NCBI GenBank assembly: GCA_964574495.1
Contig: CAZNNT010000003.1
Coordinates: 1 to 36,043, forward strand
Length of the DNA: 36,043 nucleotides
Reading direction: 5' to 3'
From: HO2-45-28 sp964574495
Lineage (GTDB): Bacteria; Patescibacteriota; Minisyncoccia; HO2-45-28
This document shows, in pieces, positions 7,968-16,338 of this stretch (position 1 is its first letter; every line of letters starts with the position of its first letter). Below the pieces are notes generated by a model, which had not been told where the DNA came from, ran no database searches, and saw only the letters and a list, made by a program, of their open reading frames with translations. A program made the position numbers and the translations under genes.

Positions 7968-9143
7968 ATGAATAAACCTTTTGCCATCGGACTCATAATC
8001 TTCTTCATCCTCGTAATCGCCGCGGGGGCGATTTGGCTTACGGTCAGGCCGGCGCCCGAAGAAACGGCGGAACGCGGGCCGGTACTGCGTTTTCCTTTCG
8101 GTTTATTCGGCGGAGAAGAACCCGCAGAGGTGGCGCCCCGGACGGGGAAAATCGGAGAAATTTCTGAAAGCCGCTTTACTTTGCTTTCAGCTAATCCGGT
8201 AGCGGGCTTTGCGGTTTTTAAAAATGAAGGGCAAGAAGAAAAAATCCGCTGGATTGAGCGTCAAACCGGCCATGTTTTTGAATCAGACCCCAAGGCGCAA
8301 AATATTGAGCGAATATCAAATACCACCATCCCCAAAGTTTTTGACGCCGTCTGGTCCGCGAACGGAAAAAAGGCGATTTTAAAATATTTTGAAGGAGAAA
8401 ATACGCGTATAATCTCCGCCGAATTCGTCTCAACTTCCACTAAAGCCCTGATTTTGCCGGCAAATATTTTAGATGTCGCCTACGCGCCGGATCGCGAACG
8501 CTTGCTTTACCTGCTTCCTTCGGGCCTGGGGTCGCGCCTTATTGCCGCCAATCCCGATAACACCAAACAAAGCGAGATATTAACTTCGCCGTTTCAGGAC
8601 TGGCTGATAAACTGGCCTTTGCCCGGCATCATCTCATTTTTATCAAAACCGTCCGGCTCTGCCGACGGGTTCCTGTTTCGCTACGATATTGAAAGGGGAA
8701 ATTTTGAAAAAATTCTCGGTCCCGCGAAAGGCCTGGAAACGCTTTGGTCTTTTGACGGAAAAAGAATAATCTTTTCGGCTTTTGACGGCGCGAACCAAAA
8801 ACCGAAACTCTTTTTATACGATGTCGCGGCTAAAAAAACACAAGACCTTAATATCGCGACCCTGGTTTCAAAATGCGCCTTTAGCCGGATTGATTCAAAA
8901 ATAATCTATTGCGGAATTGATTCCGCTTTGCCCGCCGGCCTCTACCCCGATGACCGGCTCAAAGGAAAAGTTTTTACCTTTGATGTTTTGTGGAAAACAA
9001 ATCTTGAAAGCGGAGAAAAAAATATCATAAGCGACGAAACGATTATTGATGTGGGTCAAATTCGCGCGGGCGCTAACGACGAATTCCTCTATTTTACGAA
9101 CCAAATAGACGACTCCCTTTGGGGCCTACAAATTAGCTTATAG
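7968..9143 (+). CDS. Membrane-anchored beta-propeller-like protein
   Basis: 391 residues. One N-terminal membrane anchor (IGLIIFFILVIAAGAIWLTV) is followed by a proline-rich stretch and then repeated ~50-residue blocks resembling WD40/TolB-like blades: KVFDAVWSANGKKAIL, DVAYAPDRERLLYLL, LETLWSFDGKRIIFSA and SKCAFSRIDSKIIYCG. No catalytic motifs are seen. It closes the secretion cluster and is probably an extracytoplasmic scaffold or binding protein. Its last codons and the TAG stop lie inside a dispersed AGCTTAT repeat (LQIS-L-stop). Confidence 0.72.
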   Translation: MNKPFAIGLIIFFILVIAAGAIWLTVRPAPEETAERGPVLRFPFGLFGGEEPAEVAPRTGKIGEISESRFTLLSANPVAGFAVFKNEGQEEKIRWIERQTGHVFESDPKAQNIERISNTTIPKVFDAVWSANGKKAILKYFEGENTRIISAEFVSTSTKALILPANILDVAYAPDRERLLYLLPSGLGSRLIAANPDNTKQSEILTSPFQDWLINWPLPGIISFLSKPSGSADGFLFRYDIERGNFEKILGPAKGLETLWSFDGKRIIFSAFDGANQKPKLFLYDVAAKKTQDLNIATLVSKCAFSRIDSKIIYCGIDSALPAGLYPDDRLKGKVFTFDVLWKTNLESGEKNIISDETIIDVGQIRAGANDEFLYFTNQIDDSLWGLQISL

Positions 9144-9170
9144 CTGTTGGCTTGCTGATAGCTATAAGCT
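9135..9170. terminator. AGCTTATAGCT inverted repeat between convergent genes
   Basis: AGCTTATAGCT (9135-9145) and AGCTATAAGCT (9160-9170) are perfect 11-bp complements around a 14-nt loop. The structure lies exactly between the convergent propeller gene and jag and could terminate both. It belongs to the AGCTTAT repeat family and contains the propeller gene's stop codon. It is AT-rich, so termination strength is uncertain. Confidence 0.5.
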
Positions 9171-9172
9171 GA

Positions 9173-9634
9173 CTATAGGGGTTTTATCACCACCCTTCTT
9201 TCAAGTCCTTCGCCGGAACTTTGAGTGACTATATCGGGATATTCGGTGAGCGTTGAATGAATTATGCGCCGTTCGTAAGCCGACATCGGCCGCATTTCAA
9301 CTTCTTTTTTAAAATATCTCACGCGTTGCGCCGAAAGGCGCGCCAAATCCTTCAATTCTTCTATTTTTTGTTTTTGATAATCATTGATATCAATAAGAAA
9401 TCTCAAGTCCTTAATCTCGGGGGCGGATTCGCGTTCAATTATTTTATGAACCACATGATTGAACGCTTTAAGCCGCTCTCCGGCTTCGCCTATCAGAATG
9501 CCGCTGTCTTTGGTGTGAATGTTAAAAAAAAGATTCTCGGGATATTCAATAAAATCCACCGATCCCGAACAGCCCATTCTTTCAAGAATGTTTTGTATCA
9601 GGTTTTGAATTTTCTCCACTGATTCTTTCGGCAT
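9173..9634 (-). CDS. khpB: Jag/KhpB RNA-binding protein (KH + R3H domains)
   Basis: About 153 residues from the ATG at 9634. An initial helix (ESVEKIQNLIQNILERMG) leads into a KH-like domain with DSGILIGEAGERLKAFNHVV (the GxxG-like loop reads GEAG). An R3H domain contains PMSAYERRIIHSTL, with the R-x3-H motif, and ends VTQSSGEGLERRVVIKPL. Jag/KhpB binds RNA and in Gram-positive bacteria influences cell-wall growth and sporulation; it usually sits beside yidC, as here. The start overlaps the yidC end by 53 bp. Starts at 9673 (ATG) or 9685 (TTG) would lengthen the overlap and add residues without homology. No Shine-Dalgarno sequence is seen for any of them. Confidence 0.88.
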   Translation of the reverse strand: MPKESVEKIQNLIQNILERMGCSGSVDFIEYPENLFFNIHTKDSGILIGEAGERLKAFNHVVHKIIERESAPEIKDLRFLIDINDYQKQKIEELKDLARLSAQRVRYFKKEVEMRPMSAYERRIIHSTLTEYPDIVTQSSGEGLERRVVIKPL

Positions 9635-10343
9635 AAGAAATTTTTTTGGCTTTATTCCTGACCATTCCTTCATGCACTGTAGCAAAAATATTGGATACTG
9701 TCCAGTAAAGAGCGACGGCCGAAGGAAAACGCGCGGCTATAAAAAATATCAAAACCGGCATAAAATAGGTCATTTGTTTTGAAAGCATTTTGGCAAAATC
9801 AGGCGTTTGGGTCTTATCCTGTTTTTGAACCGGGGGCTGCGCCAATTTTATCTGCAAAAACTGGGAAACAGCCGCGAAAGCTGCGAGAATCATGCTGCCT
9901 TGACCCAAATCAAACAAGCCCAAAAACATCATTTTTATTTTTTCGGGCATAAGGATAAAACTATAAAGATATTCGGCGTTGGCTTGCGGACTTTCTTTAA
10001 AAACAAAATAAAGAGCGATAAGAATGGGAAGCTGTAAAAAAATCAGGAACACGCCCGAAAGGGGATTAACGCCGTGCGCCCGATAAAGTTCCATGGTGCG
10101 GCGGGCTTGCTCTTCGCGGTTTTTAAAATCGTTTTTTATTTTTTTGAGCTCCGGCTCAATCTGCTTCATTTTATTTTGCGTCTTTACGGAGCGGTGCAAG
10201 AGAGGAAAAAGAATCAGCCGCACGATTACGGTTAAAATTATTACGGCCAGACCGAAATCGTGGTCGGGCAAAAAGCCGGTGAGCCACACCAGAGCGTTCA
10301 AAAGCGGACGATAAAATATTTCATTAAAAACGGCTGAAATCAT
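9582..10343 (-). CDS. yidC: YidC/Oxa1-type membrane protein insertase
   Basis: 253 residues without the large periplasmic domain of Gram-negative YidC, as in the Gram-positive/Oxa1 form. First span around FGLAVIILTVIVRLILFPL, with the conserved groove arginine (VRLILFP). A charged cytoplasmic loop follows (KMKQIEPELKKIKNDFKNRE and RRTMELYRAHGVNPLSG). Further spans are FLIFLQLPILIALYFVF, SMILAAFAAVSQFLQI and MPVLIFFIAARFPSAVALYW, the last with a lysine-rich tail. It inserts small or tail-containing proteins into the cytoplasmic membrane. The gene overlaps rnpA by 20 bp and jag by 53 bp, so the rpmH-rnpA-yidC-jag order is a tight operon. Confidence 0.95.
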   Translation of the reverse strand: MISAVFNEIFYRPLLNALVWLTGFLPDHDFGLAVIILTVIVRLILFPLLHRSVKTQNKMKQIEPELKKIKNDFKNREEQARRTMELYRAHGVNPLSGVFLIFLQLPILIALYFVFKESPQANAEYLYSFILMPEKIKMMFLGLFDLGQGSMILAAFAAVSQFLQIKLAQPPVQKQDKTQTPDFAKMLSKQMTYFMPVLIFFIAARFPSAVALYWTVSNIFATVHEGMVRNKAKKISYAERISGENSKPDTKHS

Positions 10344-10668
10344 TGGCGAATATATTTGTTAACGCCTCTTCAAGTTCCCGAAAAGTTAAATTCTTCGCGC
10401 TTCCTTTCGGCATTACGACCATGTTATACGAGCGGGCGAGGGTTGGAAGAAATTTCTTCACTGCTTCCCCGATTCTTCTTTTCAGTTTATTGCGGGCGGT
10501 TGACAAGGCGTCTATTTTTTTTGAAACGACGATCGCGATTCTGGTAGCGGGTAAACCCGATTTTTCCAGATATATCTTAAACTCGGGCGATTCAAAACGC
10601 TTACCGTAACGAATTACGCTACGCAGTTCCTTGCCGTTCGACAGACGATTCTGACGGTTTAGAGCCAT
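10324..10668 (-). CDS. rnpA: Ribonuclease P protein component
   Basis: 114 residues. It has the RnpA pattern: N-terminal LNRQNRLSNGKELRSVIRYGKR, the strand RIAIVVSKKI, and the signature helix ARNKLKRRIGEAVKKF, which carries the conserved RN-x-x-KR motif binding the RNase P RNA. The RnpA protein assists the catalytic RNA in tRNA 5' end maturation. The gene starts 3 bp after the rpmH stop codon, the classic rpmH-rnpA pairing near the origin. Confidence 0.95.
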   Translation of the reverse strand: MALNRQNRLSNGKELRSVIRYGKRFESPEFKIYLEKSGLPATRIAIVVSKKIDALSTARNKLKRRIGEAVKKFLPTLARSYNMVVMPKGSAKNLTFRELEEALTNIFANDFSRF

Positions 10669-10671
10669 TGG

Positions 10672-10812
10672 CTAAACGGATAATTTCTTGCGGCCTCTCC
10701 TGCGCCTCCTTTTCAAGATGTTTCTTCCGCCGTGTTTGCGGGAACGGGACAAAAAACCGTGAGTCCTGCCCCTTTTGCGTTTTTTCGGCTGATAAGTTCT
10801 TTTTGGCGACAT
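10672..10812 (-). CDS. rpmH: 50S ribosomal protein L34 (46 aa)
   Basis: Reading the minus strand from ATG at 10812 gives a 46-residue, very basic protein that starts MSPKRTYQPKKRKRGRTHGF and continues LSRSRKHGG...ILKRRRRRGRKKLSV. This is the full L34 signature (KRTxQP at the start, RTHGF, and the basic RxRRxxGRKxL end). It lies directly upstream of rnpA, opposite dnaA, as in many bacteria. Confidence 0.96.
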   Translation of the reverse strand: MSPKRTYQPKKRKRGRTHGFLSRSRKHGGRNILKRRRRRGRKKLSV

Positions 10813-10977
10813 ATAATATTTTTACAACATATTTCCGATTTAAACAATATTCACAAATCATCCACATGTTATTAACATCAGTATAAAGGTTTAGCGAGGT
10901 TGAAAAGTTAGGAACGGGAATTTTAAAAAAGTATAATATAAACATTGTTTAAAAACGCGGCCAAAATATTTTATTTT
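10813..10977. other. rpmH-dnaA intergenic region with DnaA-box-like sites (candidate oriC part)
   Basis: AT-rich, divergent intergenic region. Three 9-mers in a row resemble the DnaA box TTATCCACA: ATATTCACA at 10847-10855, TCATCCACA at 10858-10866 and TTATTAACA at 10869-10877. Each has one or two differences. Clustering within 31 bp next to dnaA supports origin or dnaA autoregulation, but none is a perfect box. Confidence 0.5.
10932..10937 (+). promoter_or_regulatory. dnaA -10 box (TATAAT)
   Basis: Perfect TATAAT 40 bp before the dnaA ATG; the -35 region is weak. It lies about 55 bp downstream of the DnaA-box-like cluster, which would allow autoregulation. Confidence 0.45.
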
Positions 10978-12336
10978 ATGACAAAAGAAGAATTGTGGAG
11001 AGAAATTCTGGGAGAGGTGGAACTGACCGTTTCAAAGGCCAATTTCGTAACCTGGTTTCAAAAAACTTCCATCGTTGACGATAATGAGGGCAAAATAATC
11101 ATAGGAACACCCTCGGCCTTCGTTAAGGAATGGCTTGAAGACAAATACCAAAAACATATTTTGAAATGTCTCCGGACCCGTTCGCCGGAGGTGCGCTCGG
11201 TGGAATTTAAGATAGCCGTCGGACCCGCGCAGGAAAAGAGACCTGAATCCAAACCCGCGGAAGAACAAATGGATTTTCGCGAAATATACACCGACCGCGA
11301 AACCAATCTCAATCCAAGATATACCTTTGATAATTTCATCGTGGGCGCGTTTAACGATTTGGCCCACGCTTCCGCCTTATCGGTCATAAAAAGTCCCGGA
11401 GTTCTTTACAACCCGCTTTTTATTTACGGGGGCGTGGGTCTTGGCAAAACCCATTTAATGCAGGCCATCGGCAACAAAATCAAAAACGACCACCCCGAAA
11501 AAAAAGTTTATTATCTGAGCGCCGAGCGCTTTGCTAACGAGCTGGTCTCGGCCATCCGCAATAATGAAACCAATTTTTTTAAAGACAAATACAGGTCCTT
11601 TGATGTTTTAATAATTGACGATATTCAGTTTATAGCCAGCCGCGGGGCCTCCACGCAGGAAGAAATATTCCATACTTTTAACGCCATGCATCAGGCCAAT
11701 AAACAGATAATTTTTTCCTCCGATAGGCCGCCGAAATCCATACCGAATATTGAGGACCGCCTTAGATCGCGTTTTGAGGGCGGAACGATAGCCGACATAG
11801 TGGAGCCGGATTATGAAACGCGGCTGGCTATTATGCAGTCAAAAACCGCGGAAAAACAGGAATATCCTCCCTCGCTTGAAATACTGGAATACATTTCTTC
11901 GGCTATTCAATCAAACATAAGGGAACTGGAGGGAGCGCTAAACTCCATAATTCTCCGTTCCAAAATGAAAAAACGGCCTCTTGATTTGGCGGAAGTTAAA
12001 GAAATCCTGGCAAAAAATGAAAAACCGAAAAAAACCTTAAGCACCCAGATTATTATCCACAAAATATCCCAATTTTACGACATTCCCGAAAAATACCTGT
12101 TTGAAAAAACGAGAAGAAAAGAAGTGGTGCGCCCGAGACAAGTGGCCATGTATATTTTGAGAGAGGATTTTAACGGCTCGTTTCCTTACATAGGCAAGAA
12201 GTTCGGCGGGCGGGATCATACGACGGCCATTCATGCCTGCACAAAAATAGCCGAGGATTTGAAAAAGGACGACCGCTTAAAAGAAGAAATAAAAACGATC
12301 AGGTCTCAATTATACGAGGAGGAGGGAAAACAGTGA
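10978..12336 (+). CDS. dnaA: Chromosomal replication initiator DnaA
   Basis: 452 residues from the ATG at 10978 (MTKEELWREILGEVELTVS, the usual domain I start). An upstream in-frame TTG at 10945 would add a segment that does not fit the family. Domain I contains TWFQKT. A short domain II is followed by the AAA+ domain starting NPRYTFDNFIVG, with Walker A in GGVGLGKTHLMQAIG and Walker B in VLIIDDIQFIA, sensor region RSRFEGG. Domain IV carries the DNA-binding signature GGRDHTTAIHACTKI. DnaA binds DnaA boxes and opens the origin. It is followed by dnaN, the standard order, and ends with TGA, showing UGA is a stop here. Confidence 0.98.
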   Translation: MTKEELWREILGEVELTVSKANFVTWFQKTSIVDDNEGKIIIGTPSAFVKEWLEDKYQKHILKCLRTRSPEVRSVEFKIAVGPAQEKRPESKPAEEQMDFREIYTDRETNLNPRYTFDNFIVGAFNDLAHASALSVIKSPGVLYNPLFIYGGVGLGKTHLMQAIGNKIKNDHPEKKVYYLSAERFANELVSAIRNNETNFFKDKYRSFDVLIIDDIQFIASRGASTQEEIFHTFNAMHQANKQIIFSSDRPPKSIPNIEDRLRSRFEGGTIADIVEPDYETRLAIMQSKTAEKQEYPPSLEILEYISSAIQSNIRELEGALNSIILRSKMKKRPLDLAEVKEILAKNEKPKKTLSTQIIIHKISQFYDIPEKYLFEKTRRKEVVRPRQVAMYILREDFNGSFPYIGKKFGGRDHTTAIHACTKIAEDLKKDDRLKEEIKTIRSQLYEEEGKQ

Positions 12337-12532
12337 AAATCTTATTGAAAAAATGTGAATAATTTTGGAAAATGGAAATTGATTAAAAATTACGGCGTTT
12401 ATTTCCACGGGTTATCAACAGAATTTACTGAAATTTTTGGCCGAAATAACCATAAATTAAAAGAAATTATTAATTTTTCCACTTATTAACACTTACTACT
12501 ATAAACTGCAGTTTAATAAATAAATAAATATT
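12337..12532. other. dnaA-dnaN intergenic region, AT-rich, with DnaA-box-like sites (candidate oriC)
   Basis: 196 bp, strongly AT-rich. It holds TGTGAATAA at 12354-12362, whose complement TTATTCACA fits the relaxed DnaA box TTWTNCACA. TTATCAACA at 12412-12420 is one change from the consensus. Runs of A/T around 12450-12480 could serve as an unwinding element. A TATAAA at 12500-12505 may be the dnaN -10 box. Origin function is inferred from position and sites only. Confidence 0.55.
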
Positions 12533-13633
12533 ATGGAGTTGTCGTGTTCAAAAAATAATCTTCAAAAAGGTCTGCAATTAGCCGAAAAACAAACCAACCA
12601 AAAAAATATCAACCCGATTTTAAACGGAGTTCTTTTAAAAACCGATAAAAATCATATTTTAATCAGGGCAACTGATTTATACAGCGGTTTTGAAACAAAA
12701 ATACCCGCGGAAATAAAAAAAGAAGGGACAATCGTCATTCCGGTTAAACCTATAATTTCTCTTTTATCATCGGCAAACGACGATAAAATAATTTTGGAAT
12801 CAAAAGATAATAATCTTCATTTGGTCACAAAAAATACGGCAACCACCATAAAGGCCTACGCCGAAGATGATTTCCCAAAATTACCCAGAGTGAAAAGCGA
12901 CAGAAAATTAACGATGAAAGCCGAAAAACTTTGTTCCTACATAAAAAACGTGGTTTTTGCCCGATCGGACTCGGACATTAAACCGGAGATAGCCAGCGTC
13001 TTTTTTTCATACAAAAATAAATCAGCCGTAAAAGCGGTTGCCACGGATTCTTTTCGGCTGGCTGAAAAGACATTTGATATGGAAACCAAGGGGATTGATT
13101 CTTTTTTGTTTCCCGGAAAATCAGCGGCTGATTTCGTAAAAATACTGGAAAATTTTGAAGGAGACATCGAATTAAATTTTGATGAACACCATCTTTTCGT
13201 CTCGCACCCGTCATTTTCTTATTTTACGCGCCTGGTTGAAGGCAATTTTCCGGATTATGAACAAATAATACCCTCTTCTTTCAGCACCGAGGTCTCTTTA
13301 AATCGCAGAGATCTTATTGAAAACATCAAATTGGCCGGAGTATTTTCCGGACGTTTAAAAGAAGTCAAATTGCGCGCTTATCCCGAAGACAATTTATTGG
13401 AGATAACCACCAGCGACGCCGAGTTAGGCGAACATACGGGGCAAATTTCGGCGCAAATCACCGGAGAAAATCTTGAGATGTCTTTTAATCAGAGATATCT
13501 GCTTGAGGGATTGGAGCCCATAAATTCCGATAGCGTCATTCTGCGTTTTTCAGGCGCGAGCCGGCCCCTTTTAATTCAAAACCCCCGCGATGTTTCGTAT
13601 CTTTATCTGGTAATGCCGATGAAGAGTTCTTAG
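12533..13633 (+). CDS. dnaN: DNA polymerase III beta sliding clamp
   Basis: 366 residues with the three-domain clamp pattern: N-terminal MELSCSKNNLQKGLQLAEK, NPILNGVLLKT and IRATDLYSGFETKIP; middle AVATDSFRLAEKTF; final domain FSGASRPLLIQ and the end YLYLVMPMKS, which matches the clamp C-terminus (usually YLVMPMR-like). It encircles DNA and holds polymerase III on the template. It lies after dnaA and ends 2 bp before the convergent PBP1A gene. Confidence 0.97.
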   Translation: MELSCSKNNLQKGLQLAEKQTNQKNINPILNGVLLKTDKNHILIRATDLYSGFETKIPAEIKKEGTIVIPVKPIISLLSSANDDKIILESKDNNLHLVTKNTATTIKAYAEDDFPKLPRVKSDRKLTMKAEKLCSYIKNVVFARSDSDIKPEIASVFFSYKNKSAVKAVATDSFRLAEKTFDMETKGIDSFLFPGKSAADFVKILENFEGDIELNFDEHHLFVSHPSFSYFTRLVEGNFPDYEQIIPSSFSTEVSLNRRDLIENIKLAGVFSGRLKEVKLRAYPEDNLLEITTSDAELGEHTGQISAQITGENLEMSFNQRYLLEGLEPINSDSVILRFSGASRPLLIQNPRDVSYLYLVMPMKSS

Positions 13634-13635
13634 AT

Positions 13636-16200
13636 TTATTTTAAGTTTATCTTTTTTTCAAGCGAAGAACTGTTGCCGACGCTGTCATAAACATTTACGA
13701 CCAGAGTTTCTTCGGGGCGCAGGTCTTTTATTTTTGCAAGATCAATGGAAAACGAATAGGGCGCGTTTCTGATGGAGCCGATAAATCTGCCGCCAAAAAT
13801 AATATCCATCTGGTTTATGGGGTAATGTCCCGTGGCCGCGAGCCGAAAAGATAGAGAGCCGGAATATTGAATTTCGCTTGGCGGTTCCAGCGCGAAAGAA
13901 ACGCTGGGCGCGTATTGAGGAAGATGGACATCATCATATTGCGTCGGGATGTCGCTTTCGCTCTCTTCGCGGAGATTTTTTGATTCGGCCCATTTTCTTA
14001 CGGGATATTCCCACAAAGAAAATTGGGAGTCGTCTGACGGATTTTGGGGAATGGGGCCGTCCGGATTATTTTTATCCAGCCAGTAAAGAATCGAATGTAT
14101 CTGAATCAGGGGTCTTTCTTCTTTATACTGCTGGGGCGTAAAAGCAGTCGCTAATTTTTTTGAAATTTTATCAATAGTATAGGTTCGGCTTCCGCGCCAC
14201 TCGCCGTTAAGCGCCGCCTTTTTCGGTTCGGTCGGAGCCGGAGGAACAAATTCTTTTTTTTCAAGGGTACGCGACGCTTCCTGAAAAAAAGCATTCCACA
14301 ATGGTGCTGCGATAAATCCGGCAATGCTTTTGACCATCTCCGAATTGTCGTTATTGCCGAACCACACCCCCCAAGCCAGATTGGGAGTATAGCCCACCAC
14401 CCAGGCATCTCTGGAATCATTGGTGGTTCCGGTTTTAGCCGCGACATCCCAGCCAGGAAAATATAAGGGAGAGGCCGCGCCGAAAGCCGGAGTTCGGGCT
14501 TCATTATCCGAGAGCACATCGTTTATCAGACGGGCGGTTTGCTTATCAAGAACTTCTTCGGGTTTTGGCTGGAATTCTTCAAGAATGTTTCCTTTCGCGC
14601 CCTCCACTTTGAGGATTGATGTTAGGGGATTACGCACTCCATCGTTAGCGAAGACCCCGTATGCTCCGACCATTTCCAGCAATTTAACTTCTCCTCCGCC
14701 TAAAACCAGAGTTAAACCATAACGGTCGGGATCATTAAGGGTTGTAATGCCCAGTTTTTTCGCGGTTTTAAGCGATTCCGAAAGGCCGGCGAGGTAAAGA
14801 GTTTTGACTGCCGGCAGGTTGATGGATTGAGCCAGCGCTTCCCGCAGAATTATCGGCCCGCGAAAGACGCCGTCATAGTTTCTCGGGTGATAGCAATTAT
14901 CTTTTTTTTCTTCGTTTTGTTCTTCTTCTCGGGCAAGGGCCTTGGCCGCGTCCGGGTCGCAAGACGGATTAAACTCGGTCGGCAAATCAAAAACCGCGGT
15001 CTCGGGAGTAAAGCCCTTTTGAAAAGCAGTCGCGTAAACAAATGGTTTGAAAGCCGAGCCGGGCTGGCGGCCCGAGGCGTAAGCGGTCACATTTACGTGC
15101 GGTTCAAATTTGCAGTTTAAGCCCGGCGAACATCCTTCGGGTTCGGGGTCGGAGAACCAATCTTTTGAGCCGACCATTACGAGAATCTGGCCGGAAGCCG
15201 GATCCGCGGCCGTCAACCCCGCGTTATAAACATTAAATTTTTCTTCCTCGTCTTCAACGAAATTTCTGGTCAATTCTTCCGCTTTTTGCTGAAGATTCCA
15301 ATCAAGAGTGGTGATGACTTTCAATCCCCCATTTTCCACCGCATCTTCCCCGTATTTTTGGGTCAGGTAGTCCCTGACGTAAAAAATAAAATGAGGCGCT
15401 TTCAGCGTTTCATTGCCTCTGGGCACGAATTTAACCACTTCTTTTTTAGTCGCCTCCGATTCTTCTTCGGTTATAAAATCCAAATCGGCCATTCTTTTAA
15501 GAACCAGATTTTTTCTTTCATCCAATTCTTTCTGACGCGAACCGTAAGGGGAATAAAATGTCGGGGCGTTCGGCAGAGAAGCCAAATAAGCCGCTTCGGC
15601 CAGAGTAATTTCGCCAAGTTTTTTTCCGAAAAATGTCTCGGCCGCCGCGGCTATCCCGTAAGCGGAAGAGCCGTAAGGTATTTCGTTTAAATAAAGTTCA
15701 AGAATCTGCTCCTTATCTAAAACGCGCTCAAGTTTTAAAGCCAAAATCAATTCTTTGAATTTACGCCGGATCGTGCGTTCGTCCGTCAGAAGGGCTTTTT
15801 TTACCAATTGCTGGGTTATGGTTGAGCCGCCTTGCCGCACCTCGCCGTATAAGAGATTGGTAAAAGCGGCGCGCGCGATTGAAGAAAAATCCACGCCGCG
15901 GTGATTATAAAAATTAGAGTCCTCTATGGCCACGGTGGCGTTTTTTACGCTCGCCGGCACCTCATTTAAAGCCACGACGGTTCGGCGTATGTCGTTGTGG
16001 ATGTCATAAAGCAATATGTCGCCGGACCGGTCGTAAATTTTGGTTGATTGGATTATTTTTCGCTGGTCAAAGGTCTTAAAATCCGGCAAATCAATGGTCA
16101 TAGCCCAGACGGAAAAGGCGCCCACAGCAAAAACCGCGCCGACCACACCGTATGGGAAAAATATTTTTAGTCCCCTTTTACCTTTAGTCCTCCTTGCCAT
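13636..16200 (-). CDS. mrcA: Bifunctional penicillin-binding protein 1A (glycosyltransferase + transpeptidase)
   Basis: 854 residues. Cytoplasmic basic N-terminus and one membrane span (about 14-36). The GT51 glycosyltransferase domain has EDSNFYNHRGVD (catalytic Glu ~93), QGGSTITQQLVKK (~123-135), RKFKELILALKLE and ELYLNEIPYGSSAYG. The transpeptidase domain has SAFK (382-385, catalytic Ser), SIN (459-461) and KTGT (589-592). The last ~100 residues form an Ig/Big-like beta domain ending with the segment VNVYDSVGN. It polymerises and cross-links peptidoglycan outside the membrane. All catalytic motifs are intact. The same function is called ponA in Gram-positive bacteria. Confidence 0.95.
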   Translation of the reverse strand: MARRTKGKRGLKIFFPYGVVGAVFAVGAFSVWAMTIDLPDFKTFDQRKIIQSTKIYDRSGDILLYDIHNDIRRTVVALNEVPASVKNATVAIEDSNFYNHRGVDFSSIARAAFTNLLYGEVRQGGSTITQQLVKKALLTDERTIRRKFKELILALKLERVLDKEQILELYLNEIPYGSSAYGIAAAAETFFGKKLGEITLAEAAYLASLPNAPTFYSPYGSRQKELDERKNLVLKRMADLDFITEEESEATKKEVVKFVPRGNETLKAPHFIFYVRDYLTQKYGEDAVENGGLKVITTLDWNLQQKAEELTRNFVEDEEEKFNVYNAGLTAADPASGQILVMVGSKDWFSDPEPEGCSPGLNCKFEPHVNVTAYASGRQPGSAFKPFVYATAFQKGFTPETAVFDLPTEFNPSCDPDAAKALAREEEQNEEKKDNCYHPRNYDGVFRGPIILREALAQSINLPAVKTLYLAGLSESLKTAKKLGITTLNDPDRYGLTLVLGGGEVKLLEMVGAYGVFANDGVRNPLTSILKVEGAKGNILEEFQPKPEEVLDKQTARLINDVLSDNEARTPAFGAASPLYFPGWDVAAKTGTTNDSRDAWVVGYTPNLAWGVWFGNNDNSEMVKSIAGFIAAPLWNAFFQEASRTLEKKEFVPPAPTEPKKAALNGEWRGSRTYTIDKISKKLATAFTPQQYKEERPLIQIHSILYWLDKNNPDGPIPQNPSDDSQFSLWEYPVRKWAESKNLREESESDIPTQYDDVHLPQYAPSVSFALEPPSEIQYSGSLSFRLAATGHYPINQMDIIFGGRFIGSIRNAPYSFSIDLAKIKDLRPEETLVVNVYDSVGNSSSLEKKINLK

Positions 16201-16209
16201 TTAGCGTTC

Positions 16210-16238
16210 ATATTACCATTTTTTTAAGAATTTTTCAA
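16210..16238 (-). promoter_or_regulatory. Promoter of the PBP1A gene
   Basis: On the minus strand TTGAAA (16233-16238) is followed after 17 bp by TAATAT (16210-16215). The -10 box ends 9 bp before the ATG, so the mRNA would have almost no leader. No Shine-Dalgarno sequence is present. Confidence 0.55.
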
Positions 16239-16290
16239 CCACACTCAAATCTTTATTCGGCACTTCAAATGTCGCAAAAATCAAAGTAAG

Positions 16291-16321
16291 AAAAATGCCG
16301 ATGCGTTTTTTGCGCATCGGC
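16291..16321 (-). terminator. Intrinsic terminator of the 128-aa orphan gene
   Basis: On the minus strand, 17 bp after the stop codon, GCCGATGCG pairs perfectly with CGCATCGGC around a CAAAAAA loop and is followed by ATTTTT. This is a standard intrinsic terminator and separates the orphan gene from the PBP1A gene. Confidence 0.75.
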
Positions 16322-16338
16322 GTGTGGTTTAGGCGTGA

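Noticed and set aside
10945..10977. TTG start of dnaA at 10945
   Set aside because: The ATG at 10978 gives the standard domain I start; the TTG lies only about 8 bp after the TATAAT box and the extra residues are not conserved.
14827..15120. Plus-strand ORFs inside the PBP1A gene
   Set aside because: They are shadows of a gene with all catalytic motifs intact.
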